Source of the DNA: Candidatus Desantisbacteria bacterium CG1_02_49_89
Lineage (GTDB): Bacteria; Desantisbacteria; UBA1551
Reading direction: 5' to 3'
Assembly (NCBI GenBank): GCA_001871075.1
Contig: MNUP01000028.1
Location: forward strand, 1-47,550
DNA length: 47,550 nt
Under the pieces are notes generated by a model. The model saw only the letters and a list, made by a program, of their open reading frames with translations. It ran no database searches and had not been told where the DNA came from. Shown one piece after another: positions 26,367 through 35,600 of this stretch (its first letter is position 1; the number at the start of each line of letters is the position of its first letter). The position numbers and the translations under genes were made by a program.

Positions 26367-26424
26367 GTCGAACGTCGAACGTCTTGCGTCGTGCGTATAA
26401 ATTCTTCAACGTATGACGTATGAC
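26367..26424. repeat. Two heptamer arrays in the typA leader
   Basis: 26367-26394 has four units GTCNNRC (GTCGAAC twice, GTCTTGC, GTCGTGC), with a degenerate unit following. 26411-26424 is GTATGAC twice. Both would be transcribed as part of the typA 5' leader. Confidence 0.8.
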
Positions 26425-26518
26425 AATATTTTAAGGAAGCAAAAAATGAGAAAAATATTTTTATTATTAAAATTAAAAATGAAGGAATTGATTTCAAATT
26501 TGAAAGGAACAACGGAAA

Positions 26519-28333
26519 ATGAAGATAAGGAATGTAGCGATCATAGCACACGTTGACCACGGCAAGACCACGCTTGTGGACGCGCTTTTGCGGCAGTCAA
26601 AGACGGTTCTGGGAAGAGAGCTGGCAGGGACAGACCTGATAATGGACTCAAACGAGCTGGAAAGGGAGCGGGGCATCACGATATTCTCAAAGAACGCGGC
26701 TATCGTGTGGGGTGACGTTAAGATAAACATCATCGACACGCCCGGGCACGCGGATTTCGGCGGCGAGGTGGAAAGGGTGCTGAAGATGGCGGACGGCTGC
26801 CTGCTCCTGGTGGACGCGAAGGAAGGGCCGATGCCGCAGACCCGGTTCGTGCTGAAAAAAGCGCTGGAAATGGGCCACCGCATTATCGTGGTCATCAACA
26901 AGGTGGATATGCCGGACGTGCGGCCGGGATTTGTGCTGGACAAGACCTTTGACCTTTTCGTGGAGCTGGGCGCCAATGACAAAACCCTGAATTTCCCGAT
27001 CTTATACGCCTCTGCCAAGCACGGCAAGGCAGGGCCGGCGCCTGAACTGGAAAAAATGACTGACATCACCCCTCTTTTCGAGGCGATCGTGAAATACATA
27101 CCATCCCCTGAAAGCAGCGAGGAAAAACCTTTGCAGTTCCTGGCAACGAACATCACGTTTGACAGTTTCAAGGGCAGGATAGCAATAGGCAGGATCTATA
27201 ACGGCAGGATGAAAGCCGGGCAGAAGGTGACGCATATAAACCGCGCCGGGGAAATGAAAGAGAAGCAGGTGGTTTCCCTGATGACGTTCTTCGGGCTGAG
27301 CCGGGTGGAAGTGAAGGAGGTTTCAGCCGGGGATATAGTCGCGGTGAGCGGCATACCGGACATCAATATAGGCGAGACCATAGCGGACCTTGAACACCCG
27401 GACGCGCTCCCTTTGCTGAACATCGAAGAGCCGACCGTGAAAATGGTTTTTATGGTCAACGACTCGCCGTTCGCCGGCAGAGAGGGGGAATTCTCCACCT
27501 CGCGGCAGATCCAGGAAAGGCTTTACAGGGAACTGGAAACAGACATGGCTTTAAGGGTTGAGAACAACGACGCCGGCTCATGGACCATTTCAGGCAGGGG
27601 CGAGCTGCACCTGGCTATCCTGATCGAGCGCATCAGGAGGGAAGGCTACGAGTTCCAGGTTTCCAGGCCGCAGGTCATCGACAAGATAATAGGCGGCAGG
27701 ACCTGCACGCCGTATGAAAGGGTGTATATCGAGGTGCCGGAAGAACACAGCGGAATTGTTATCCAGGCAATGGGCGGGCGGAAAGGCGAGCTTGTGGAAA
27801 TGCGCAGGCTGGAAAACATAGTGCACATGGAATTCATCATACCGACACGCTGCCTTTTCGGGTACCGCAGCGAATTCCTGACCAGCACGCGGGGGTTCGG
27901 CATCATCAACACGGAATTCCATAAGTATAAACCCGACCCCGGGAACTGGAAGGAAAGGGACCGCGGGTCCCTGGTCGCCTACGAAACAGGGCTGACGTGC
28001 ATGTACGGCCTGGTCGGGGTGCAGGACAGGGGGATGCTGTTCGTGAAGCCGGGCGTGGAGGTTTATGAGGGCCAGGTAGTGGGCCAGAATACCAGGCAGG
28101 AGGACATGCGCGTGAACGTCTGCAAGGAAAAACACCTTTCCAACATGCGCTCGAAAGGCGAGGGCGGGATAGAGCAGTTCAACAAATACAGGGAGATGGA
28201 CCTGGAAGACGCGCTGGAATACATAAGCGATGACGAGCTTGTAGAGGTGACGCCCAGGAACGTGCGCATCAGGAAAGTGCTTCTAAGCGAGAAGGCGCAA
28301 AAAAGAAAGCTGAAAGGACTGCCGGAAGTTTAG
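26519..28333 (+). CDS. typA: Translational GTPase TypA/BipA
   Basis: 604 residues, full length for TypA/BipA. The GTPase domain has G1 AHVDHGKTT, the RGITI switch region, G3 DTPGH, G4 NKVD and G5 SAK. EF-G-like beta-barrel and alpha/beta domains follow, then the BipA-specific C-terminal domain (GSLVAYETGLTCMYGLVGVQDRG). It binds the ribosome and assists 50S assembly and growth under stress or cold. AAAGGA lies about 11 bases before the ATG. It appears to be a single-gene unit with its own promoter. Confidence 0.97.
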   Translation: MKIRNVAIIAHVDHGKTTLVDALLRQSKTVLGRELAGTDLIMDSNELERERGITIFSKNAAIVWGDVKINIIDTPGHADFGGEVERVLKMADGCLLLVDAKEGPMPQTRFVLKKALEMGHRIIVVINKVDMPDVRPGFVLDKTFDLFVELGANDKTLNFPILYASAKHGKAGPAPELEKMTDITPLFEAIVKYIPSPESSEEKPLQFLATNITFDSFKGRIAIGRIYNGRMKAGQKVTHINRAGEMKEKQVVSLMTFFGLSRVEVKEVSAGDIVAVSGIPDINIGETIADLEHPDALPLLNIEEPTVKMVFMVNDSPFAGREGEFSTSRQIQERLYRELETDMALRVENNDAGSWTISGRGELHLAILIERIRREGYEFQVSRPQVIDKIIGGRTCTPYERVYIEVPEEHSGIVIQAMGGRKGELVEMRRLENIVHMEFIIPTRCLFGYRSEFLTSTRGFGIINTEFHKYKPDPGNWKERDRGSLVAYETGLTCMYGLVGVQDRGMLFVKPGVEVYEGQVVGQNTRQEDMRVNVCKEKHLSNMRSKGEGGIEQFNKYREMDLEDALEYISDDELVEVTPRNVRIRKVLLSEKAQKRKLKGLPEV

Positions 28334-28350
28334 CATACGCATAAACAAAG

Positions 28351-28382
28351 CGTATCAACGTGTCAACGTATCAGCGTGTCAA
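28351..28382. repeat. Octamer array, CGTRTCAR x4
   Basis: Four 8-bp units alternate CGTATCAA, CGTGTCAA, CGTATCAG, CGTGTCAA. A related pair is at 44571-44586. The remainder of 28383-28493 holds GGGACCCC-type and GTAACTCAGGGCTTCAG repeat fragments. Confidence 0.85.
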
Positions 28383-28493
28383 CGCAACTGCAAGGAATTT
28401 TATCGTCCCAAAGGGACCCCTTTGGGGTAACTCAGGGCTTCAGTTCTGAAAACGCGTAGGGGCGATCTTGGTCGCCCTTTAAGGCGGGTAAAA

Positions 28494-29465
28494 TCAGATT
28501 GTTTTTACAAGATCCATAAATTCATGATAATTCTTTGTTTTGTAGACATTGTTCCGTAAAGTTGTTGCATCCGGGAAGCCTTTAATATACCACATTGCAA
28601 TTTTTTTCATGAAACCGAAATTTCTTTCAATTTTATCCTTCCTGTACTTTATTATGTATTCTATATGCTCTTTCATGGCGCGCTTCCTTTTACTAAAAAT
28701 GTTCTTGTGTTCCGTGAATTTTTTTATTTCCAGGCAGTCTTCAATGTCTTTAAATATCCACGGCGCGCCAAGCGCTCCCCTTGCGACCGTAATGCCGTCG
28801 CATCCGGTCTCGTCGATCATTTTTTTCGCAAGCTCAGGGCTAAAAATATCGCCGCTTCCGAAAACCGGTATTGACACCGCGTTTTTTACTTCCCGTATGC
28901 TTGCGTAATCCACTTTGCCGGAATACATCTGTTTGCAGGTTCTGCCATGCATGAAAATAGCCGATATTCCGTTGTCTTCAAGGCGTCTTGCCAGACCCGC
29001 CAGGAATGCCGGGTCGATCTTATCGAAACCCGCCCTTATTTTTACGGTTACAGGCAGGCGCAGTTTATCCGACAGTATTCTGGCTGTTTTGATCAAAGCG
29101 TCCGGGGATCTCATCAGGTAACCCCCCGCTTTTCTTTTTAATATTTTTTGGACAGGGCAGGCGCTGTTTATGTCCAGAAAAGCTATATCGGGCACGGCAT
29201 CCAAAAGCACATAGGCGGCATCCAGCATTTTCAGCGGATCCCCGCCGAGCAGCTGGGCGGCTATCGGCCTGTCTTTAGAATTTGTTTTAAGCATCCGGAG
29301 AACCCTTGCATTTTTTATAATAAGAGGCATTGCGTCCAGCATTTCAAAAAAGCAAAGTTTTGTCCCGTACCTGCGCGCCATGGTCCTGAACGCAAGGTCA
29401 GTGCATCCTGACATCGAAGCCATTATTATGTTTGACGGGATCTCTTTATCGGCGATCTTGATCAT
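28494..29465 (-). CDS. tRNA-dihydrouridine synthase
   Basis: 323 residues from the Met at 29465, an FMN-dependent TIM-barrel enzyme that reduces uridines in the tRNA D-loop. It opens with MIKIADKEIPSNIIMASMSGCTD, the usual Dus N-terminus. The catalytic Cys lies in INSACPVQK, and phosphate/FMN motifs are MHGRTCKQMYSG and VFGSGDI. It is DusB-like. The open frame extends upstream to 29552, but those 29 residues (MVQGVRVIPVPGS…) resemble no Dus and run across the predicted promoter. The start at 29465 lacks a Shine-Dalgarno, in keeping with a leaderless transcript. Confidence 0.92.
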   Translation of the reverse strand: MIKIADKEIPSNIIMASMSGCTDLAFRTMARRYGTKLCFFEMLDAMPLIIKNARVLRMLKTNSKDRPIAAQLLGGDPLKMLDAAYVLLDAVPDIAFLDINSACPVQKILKRKAGGYLMRSPDALIKTARILSDKLRLPVTVKIRAGFDKIDPAFLAGLARRLEDNGISAIFMHGRTCKQMYSGKVDYASIREVKNAVSIPVFGSGDIFSPELAKKMIDETGCDGITVARGALGAPWIFKDIEDCLEIKKFTEHKNIFSKRKRAMKEHIEYIIKYRKDKIERNFGFMKKIAMWYIKGFPDATTLRNNVYKTKNYHEFMDLVKTI

Positions 29466-29475
29466 ATTACAAAAC

Positions 29476-29503
29476 AGTATATTCTTTTTTATGAAAAAGT
29501 CAA
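29476..29503 (-). promoter_or_regulatory. Promoter of the dus gene, nearly leaderless
   Basis: On the minus strand, TTGACT (29503-29498), a 16-bp spacer, TATACT (29481-29476). Ten bases separate it from the ATG, so the mRNA should begin about three to four nucleotides before the start codon. Confidence 0.7.
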
Positions 29504-29573
29504 CTTCCTCCATTGAGCCGGGAACGGGTATTACCCTCACCCCCTGAACCATACTGTTATCCCCTCACCTCAA

Positions 29574-29595
29574 TCCTCTCCCTCAGGGGGAGAGG
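29574..29595. repeat. CTCTCCC/GGGAGAG hairpin
   Basis: A palindrome CTCTCCC-TCAGG-GGGAGAG between the divergent dus and SGNH genes. It resembles the CCCTCWCC hairpin repeats seen again at 32605-32670. There is no T-run in either direction. Confidence 0.55.
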
Positions 29596-29635
29596 AAGAT
29601 TGCGGAGAAAATAACTTTTAAGGGGAGAATTTTAG

Positions 29636-30238
29636 ATGTTAAAGAAAATTTTATTATTAGGGGATTCGATACGGATGAGCTTTCAGCCTCTGGTAGCGGA
29701 AAAATTGAAGGGTGTTGCGGACGTGACAGGGCCGGGGGATAACTGCAGGTTCGTCAAATACACGCTGTGGAATATCGGGGGCTGGGTCGCGGAACTGGGC
29801 AAGCCGGATATAATCCACTGGAACAACGGTATATGGGACACGTACCACCTTAACCCCGAAACAGGGGTTTTCACGCCCCTGGAAGAATACGCGGCATACT
29901 TAAAACGCGCGCTGAAAGAGCTGCGCAGGACTGAAGCAAAGATAATCTGGGCCGCGACAACCCCTGTAAATGATAATAGCGGGGTGTGCAACAACGCGGA
30001 GGTAGACAGGTATAACGCTGAGGCTGCCAGGCTGATGAAAGCCGAAGGCATCGAGATAAACGACCTGAACAGGCTGTTGAGGGGAAATATTAATGAGCAT
30101 ATAGCGGAGGACGGCGTTCATCTGACACAGAAGGGGATGGAGGCGTGCGCTGAGGCTTGTTCAAATATCCTTAAAAAACAGCTCAAAGCTCAAAGTTACC
30201 CGCCCCGATGGCCATCGGGGCGAGGTCTCGCCCGCTGA
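29636..30238 (+). CDS. SGNH/GDSL-family hydrolase
   Basis: 200 residues without a signal peptide. Block I is LLLGDSI with nucleophile Ser11, and block V is DGVHLT with Asp159 and His162. W-N-x-G-I-W-D probably contains the block III Asn. Likely activity is an esterase, for example removing acetyl groups from sugars, which would fit the carbohydrate-active neighbourhood; substrate is inferred. GGGGAG precedes the ATG. The last ~18 residues (…KAQSYPPRWPSGRGLAR) are translated from an intergenic repeat (30181-30251), so the original C-terminus was probably shorter. Confidence 0.88.
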   Translation: MLKKILLLGDSIRMSFQPLVAEKLKGVADVTGPGDNCRFVKYTLWNIGGWVAELGKPDIIHWNNGIWDTYHLNPETGVFTPLEEYAAYLKRALKELRRTEAKIIWAATTPVNDNSGVCNNAEVDRYNAEAARLMKAEGIEINDLNRLLRGNINEHIAEDGVHLTQKGMEACAEACSNILKKQLKAQSYPPRWPSGRGLAR

Positions 30239-30295
30239 AAGACGGGCGGAAAGGTTAAAAATGTTAAAGGGGTTAAAGAGGGTAAAAGGGGTAAA
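30181..30295 (+). repeat. Composite repeat D, copy 1: heptamers, hairpins, nonamers
   Basis: Two GCTCAAA heptamers (30181-30194) lead into GTTACCCGCC, a CCCCGATGG/CCATCGGGG hairpin, the segment GAGGTCTCGCCCGCTGAAAG, ACGGGCGG, and then four 9-bp units (30257-30292, AAANNGGKT type). The same order occurs at 31107-31226 with different heptamers. Confidence 0.85.
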
Positions 30296-30308
30296 GGTTG
30301 ATAATCTG

Positions 30309-30379
30309 TCATTGCGAGAAGCGAAGCGACGAAGCAATCTATATAGATTGCCGCGCCCTTCGGGTCCAGCGGACAATGA
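30309..30379. repeat. ATTGCGAG...GCAATC dispersed repeat
   Basis: TCATTG (30309-30314) and CAATGA (30374-30379) close a hairpin containing GCAATCT-ATAT-AGATTGC. The left part (ATTGCGAGAAGCGAAGCGAC) is a sequence I know as a widely shared bacterial intergenic repeat. It lies in the leader of the next gene. Confidence 0.7.
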
Positions 30380-30398
30380 TCTAAAAGGATGGTGAAAA

Positions 30399-31100
30399 AT
30401 GAAAAAGATGTTAGGTGTGATGTTGGCGGTATCTCTGTGTTCTCTGTGGTTAGGTTGTTATGCGGCGGATGCTCCGGAGAAGGGCCTTATCGCTTACTGG
30501 TCTTTTGACGAGGGCTCCGGAAATACGGCTAAGGATATGTCGGGAAAAGGGCATAACGGGACGATCTACGGCGCGAAATACGAAAAGGGAAAGGCGGGGA
30601 CCTGCCTTTCTTTTGACGGGGTCGATAATTTCGTCAGTGTCCCGGATTTTGCCGACGCTCCGGTCTCGGAAATAACAATACTGGTCTGGCAGAAGACCGG
30701 CGAAGCCAGGGCGCAGTCCACTTTAAGCAATTTCCCGGATGATTACAAGGACCGCATTAATTTCCACATTCCCTGGTCTGACGGGACCGTGTACTGGGAT
30801 TTCGGGGATATAACCGCGGAAGGAAGGCTGAGCTATATTCCGGACCAGGAGATCGTAGGGACCTGGCAGCACTTCGCTTTTGTAGCGAGCGAGTCAGAAA
30901 ATTGCATGAAAATATACAGGAACGGGGTTGAGGAAGCCTCCAAGGACGGGATGTGCCCTTATTCGGGAGCGCCGAGGGGCATATACATAGGGCTTCTGGA
31001 CGGGGCGAACTTTTTCATCGGTGAAATAGACGAGTTAAAAATGTACAACCGCGCGTTAAGCGCAAAGGAAATAAAAGCCCAGTTCAGCGCGGCGAAGTAG
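30399..31100 (+). CDS. LamG-domain lipoprotein
   Basis: 233 residues with a lipoprotein signal peptide (lipobox L-W-L-G-C, Cys at about residue 20). A single LamG/concanavalin-A-like domain (about 30-230) has the hallmarks GLIAYWSFDEGSGNTAKDMSGKG, GTWQHFAFV and IDELKMYNRALS. Such domains bind sugars or form adhesion sheets. It is related to, but shorter than, the two LamG domains of the lipoprotein at 1298. AAAAGGATGG precedes the ATG. Confidence 0.88.
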   Translation: MKKMLGVMLAVSLCSLWLGCYAADAPEKGLIAYWSFDEGSGNTAKDMSGKGHNGTIYGAKYEKGKAGTCLSFDGVDNFVSVPDFADAPVSEITILVWQKTGEARAQSTLSNFPDDYKDRINFHIPWSDGTVYWDFGDITAEGRLSYIPDQEIVGTWQHFAFVASESENCMKIYRNGVEEASKDGMCPYSGAPRGIYIGLLDGANFFIGEIDELKMYNRALSAKEIKAQFSAAK

Positions 31101-31106
31101 CCAAAA

Positions 31107-31226
31107 GTTGAACGTTGAAAGTTGAACGTTGAAAGTTACCCGCCCAATCGGATAGATCGGGCGAGGTCTCGCCCGCCGAAAGACGGGCGGAAAAAGGTTA
31201 AAGAGGGTAAAGGGGGTAAAAAGGTT
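31107..31226 (+). repeat. Composite repeat D, copy 2
   Basis: GTTGAAC and GTTGAAA alternate twice (31107-31134). GTTACCCGCC, a CGATC-type hairpin, GAGGTCTCGCCCGCCGAAAG and ACGGGCGG follow, then three 9-bp units (31200-31226). The core matches 30195-30251 closely, while the heptamers differ (GCTCAAA there). Confidence 0.88.
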
Positions 31227-31266
31227 CGCGCCAGAATGTGTTACCCCCGCAGTTCCGACACAATAT

Positions 31267-31340
31267 CCCCCCTACTTTCTTTCGAAAGTGACAGGGGGGA
31301 CTTTCGGGTCAGAACTGAGCCTATGACCCTACAGAGGAAG
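31267..31340 (+). repeat. Family A-type hairpins merging into a ribosome binding site
   Basis: 31267-31299 is the hairpin CCCCCCT, ACTTTC/GAAAGT, AGGGGGG seen at 16611. The tail stem GGGTCA/TGACCC (31307-31329) corresponds to GAGTCA/TGACTC elsewhere, a compensated change. It runs into AGAGGAAG, the ribosome binding site of the next gene. Confidence 0.7.
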
Positions 31341-31345
31341 ATAAA

Positions 31346-32506
31346 ATGCTGCCAAGAGAAAGAGTTTTCAGGACGCTTGAGCACAAAGAGCCGGATATCA
31401 TACCGTGGGGAGAGCACTCCATAGATTACAATATCTATGAGGAGATACTCGGAAGGAAGTCGTTCGTCCAGGCAAAGTTCAGGGAGACGAAGGCCCTGTG
31501 GGACGGAAGGCGCGACGAGGTTATCGCTTCCTACAAAAGGGACATAATAGGCCTGGCAGACGCGCTGGGGTTTGATATAATACTTGCCCCGCTCGTGCCG
31601 TCAGCGAAAAGCGTTTACACGCCGATGGAGAAAATAGACGAGGAAACCTACAAAGACGGCAGCGGGAACATTTTCCGCATTTCTTCGACCACCCACGACC
31701 TGATGCCTTACAAGCTGAACCCGAAAGCCTACACAGCTCCGACCCTTGAGGGAATACGCGGGGAGATCGCCAGAATTGACCGGGATGGAGTTCCCTCCCC
31801 TGATGGATCATGCTGGGAACTGGTGGACCATATCGTGAAGGAAAGGAAAAAAACTCATTTCATAATGGGTTTCTGGGAGGATTTCGGATGGCCTTCTTTC
31901 GGGCAGACAGACGAGGATTTTTACATGAACATCCTGCTCCACCCGGAGATGAACGGGCCGATCGCTGAGCTGAACGGGAAAAGAGCGATAGCAGGCTTAA
32001 AGTACCTGGCTGAACACAAGGTGGACGCGGTAATGACCTGCGGCGACATGGGTTCCAGCGCCGGCGCGCTCGCTTCCCCGCTTATCTACAGGAAATACGT
32101 GCTCCGGTGGCATAAAAAATACGCTGAGGAAGCCCGCAGGCTCGGCCTGAAGATCATAAAGCACGCCTGCGGAAGGACATGGGACTTCATAGACGATTTC
32201 ATTGACATAGGATATGACGCTTACGAGGCGATCCAGGCGAGCGCGGGGATGGATATGAAACTTTTGAAGGAAAAAACAAAGGGGAGATTAACGCTCTGGG
32301 GAGGGGTGACGAACGAGAACCTGATACTCGGGAAACCCGGAGATATTAAAAAAGACGCGCTCTACGCGATCAAGTGGGGCGCTCCTGGCGGCGGGTTCAT
32401 ATACGGCGCGTCGCATTCCCTCGCGGTCGGGACAAAAAGGGAAAACCTGCTTATGATGAAAGAGTGCAGGGACAGGTTCGGCGTTTACCCTGTTGGGGAT
32501 TTATAA
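31346..32506 (+). CDS. Uroporphyrinogen decarboxylase (URO-D) superfamily protein
   Basis: 386 residues with the URO-D/MtaA-type fold: N-terminal LPRERVFRTLEHKEPDIIPWGE, a central GFWEDFGWPSFG block, and the C-terminal KHACGRTWDFIDDFIDIGYDAYEAIQ…LTLWGGV. True HemE is about 340-360 residues and begins differently. This branch is usually an uncharacterised or corrinoid methyltransferase-related protein. His and Cys in KHACG could be a metal site. There is no signal peptide. A terminator hairpin at 32568 follows. Confidence 0.85.
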   Translation: MLPRERVFRTLEHKEPDIIPWGEHSIDYNIYEEILGRKSFVQAKFRETKALWDGRRDEVIASYKRDIIGLADALGFDIILAPLVPSAKSVYTPMEKIDEETYKDGSGNIFRISSTTHDLMPYKLNPKAYTAPTLEGIRGEIARIDRDGVPSPDGSCWELVDHIVKERKKTHFIMGFWEDFGWPSFGQTDEDFYMNILLHPEMNGPIAELNGKRAIAGLKYLAEHKVDAVMTCGDMGSSAGALASPLIYRKYVLRWHKKYAEEARRLGLKIIKHACGRTWDFIDDFIDIGYDAYEAIQASAGMDMKLLKEKTKGRLTLWGGVTNENLILGKPGDIKKDALYAIKWGAPGGGFIYGASHSLAVGTKRENLLMMKECRDRFGVYPVGDL

Positions 32507-32515
32507 ATAAAAGTT

Positions 32516-32551
32516 AAAAAGGTTAAAGAGGGTAAAAAGGTTAAAGGTTAA
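32516..32551. repeat. Nonamer array
   Basis: Period-9 units alternate AAAAAGGTT, AAAGAGGGT, AAAAAGGTT, then degenerate AAAGGTTAA. These are the same units as in composite repeat D at 31200-31226. Confidence 0.8.
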
Positions 32552-32567
32552 GGCTAAACTTGAAAAC

Positions 32568-32599
32568 AAAAAGGGGCGGAAAGAAACCGCCCCTTTTTT
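32568..32599. terminator. Bidirectional intrinsic terminator
   Basis: AAAAAGGGGCGG (32568-32579), a 7-nt loop, CCGCCCC plus six T residues (32587-32599). The A-run and T-run on either side make it work for both converging genes, the URO-D protein (+) and the 1155-residue protein (-). Confidence 0.88.
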
Positions 32600-32683
32600 A
32601 TTTACCCTCACCCGCCACCCTCTCCCTCATAACACCCCCATCTCAGTCTTCCCCCGTCAGAGGGGGAAGAAGATCAAGGAAAG

Positions 32684-35600
32684 CTATTTGTTGGTTACCT
32701 TTATAACGGAGACAAAAAGGTCATTATCGTAGGCGAACCTGAAATCAAAGCCGTTGCACCGTTTCTTGAAATCCGCGTCTTCTATGGTGAACACGTATTT
32801 TTTCCAGGACCCGCTGTCTTCAAGGGCGATACCGTCCCCGGGAGTTTTCCACGGCCCTTCTTTTGAATCGTAGTTCAAAGCTATGCTGCCCGTGCCCTCG
32901 TCGAAATATTCTATCTCTATCTCCACTTTTTTCCCCGGCTTGAAATCCGGGCCTGCCTTGCAGTACAGGAACCTTCCTCCGCCGTATTTGTTGGGCACAA
33001 GCTTCCTGCAGGATTTCCCTTCTTTTTCAGCCGGTTCTGTGAGCCCGTCCTCCCCGTCACCCTGTACCAGGCCTTTTTCACTATTCTTCTTACCCAGCTT
33101 GACCGATATCTCAGCCGCAGAGGGTTTTTTGGCGGCCTCGAAAACACTGACGCCGTTTATAGGATCTTTTTCCGAGAACAGCACGCATCCGATGGAATTC
33201 GGTTCAAGCGTAATTTTATATTCGTTCGCAGCGGGCTTTGCTATGCCTGAGCCTGTAACTTTATCAGCGGGAATGCGGATCGTTTTCTCAATTTTTTCTT
33301 CAGTTGAATTGTAATAGATGATCCTGTCCTGCTGCAGGACCGCGAACAACCCGTCCTTTTCGCCGTCAACCTCGGGATAAACGCCGAACTTAGCCCTTAA
33401 AGCCCTTATCGTCTGGAAATAGCCGGCGTTGTCAGCCCAGGTGCCGGGGAACAGGGCGACATATCCTTTGTCTTTTTTTACAAGGCAGCGGTCCAGGACC
33501 TTACCCGTATCGATCTGTTTTACCTTTATCCTGTTGTGGAACACCTTTTCTTCTTCGCTTGCCCCGCTCTCGTACAGCTCAGCCGATCTCACCATTATGC
33601 CAAGGGTGCGGTTGTCGCTTGATCCCGGCATTTTTTCCGCAGGCATCCATCCTTCAACTTCCATCATGATCTCAAGGCCGGTTTTGCCCTTAAGTTCTTT
33701 GCCGCTTATTTCCACGGGTTCCATGCCCGCGCTGATGTCCGCTGCTTCCTTTCCGTTTACGAAGAGTTTGCCCGGCACAGGGCAGTCAGCCGTAAGCCTG
33801 AACACGTAATCCTTCTGCGGGTTGACAGTGAACCTGAAACCGCATTTTGTGCCTGACCAGCGCCAGTGGGATGATTCGTTGCCGCCCTCAATGCCGTTCC
33901 AGTCCCCGGTAAGGTATGGTTCGTCCCCTGTGATGCCGACATTGAGCACAAAGTAAGAGGGGAGGTCGGCAGCGGCCATGCTCTTTATTTCCGCCGGATA
34001 CTCGTCCGAGCCTATGATGTCCGCCTGGGCTTTTTTATCTCCCTCAGGGGTCTGGAAGCTCGCGCCCATGTCATAGGTCACGAATATGCCGCCTGCCTTG
34101 ATCCATTCGGATATCTTGTCCCAGACCTTCTGTTCCGTGATATTTCCCTCAAGCATGACCAGGAACCTGTATTTGTCCAGGGCCCCGTCCATGATCATCC
34201 ACTCGTCCAGGTAATCGTGGTCAAACCAATCCCTCATACCGGCGCTGCGCGCGTAGAACTCTCCGTAACGCTCTTCCGCGACGGCGAAATCTATACGCGG
34301 GCAGAGCACCGCGATGTCGATGAGCGGCGCGGCTTTTGTAAGGAATGCCTTGTGGCGGAAGAACGCGTCTGTTGCCTGCGGTATTGTTTTGCCGCTGTCA
34401 GATGCGAAGACATTGCCGCCGTAAAAATGCACCTCGTCAGCTCCGGCTGCCGCGGCGCCGAACATGCGCGCGACAACCCCTTTGGGGGTTACGTTCCCCG
34501 CAGGCTCGTAACTGAACGGGATATCGTAGAACCTTGCCGCTGATGCGACCTGCCTGGTCATCGTGAAATTAGCCGCGTAATCCGAGCCCTCGTTTGTTAT
34601 GCGTATGCCGCCGTTATATTTCTTTGCCATTTTTATCTGGGCTGAGAAATCAGAGCCCAGGCAGTTGGCGTCCGATCCGCCGGTGCATATGACCGGAGGA
34701 ACGTCCGCAAAATATTTGCGCGTTGTTGAGACCCAGAACTCAGTGAAGTCTGTCATCGATTTCCTGTACCATTCCATCTGGTCCAGCCAGTGCCTTGAAG
34801 ATAAGGCGCTTTTCCGCAGGACCGGGCTTATGGCCGCAAAATCCGCGAAGGATGCCTTCCAGGCAGCGTTCAGTTTTTCGGCCGTCAGATATTTTGCTTT
34901 CAGGAATTCCTTGAAATCCTTTTTCGCGTTCTCGTCCCCGCACCAGAACCCGGTGTGGACATGGTATTTGGTGTTCCAGTTGCCGCCTGCCGGATATATG
35001 GATTCCCCGTAATCGCCTGTCACGCCCAGCAGAACCCTTTTAATGACTTTCTTGTCCGCGTAACGCTGCGCGAAAATGCCGATAAACCTGTCGATCTCCG
35101 CCTTTAAGTAAGGGCTCCACAAAGACTGGTCAGCGGTTGCCTGGTTATGCTCAAGGCACACATAAGGGTAATGCTTTTCCGATTTCCTGAACCAGTCGGG
35201 AAATGAATACCAGGACCCCACTATTATGAACGGCATCCAGCCCTCGCCGAATTCCTTCAGTATCTTCACGTTGCGGTCATCATTCTTCCAGTTGAAAACT
35301 CCCGGCTGCGGCTCCACAACGTCCCACAGCACGTGGATGTACATCTCGGCCGCGGTCATTCCCAGGTCCCGGCAGAGTTTTGCCGCGCGCCTCGCTGATT
35401 TGTCGCTCTTTGAAAAATCAAACCCGAAAGTCACTTCCATCGGTGTCCTGTTGCTCAGGAGAAGGCTGTCTGTTCCTGTCTGTTCCTGCGTATAAGCGTA
35501 TCTTCCCCATTTCTTCAGGTCATAGGTGCGGCTGGTTACCCAGGAGGGCGGGGGGTTCTTGTCAAGGCTCAGAGCGAAAATATGTATGCTGGCGTTCTGC

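Noticed and set aside
29466-29552. N-terminal extension of the dus gene
   Set aside because: The extension crosses a promoter and does not resemble Dus proteins; the start at 29465 fits the family.
31122-31424. 100-codon plus-strand frame upstream of the URO-D gene
   Set aside because: It is composed of composite repeat D and family A repeat DNA and overlaps the real gene start in another frame.
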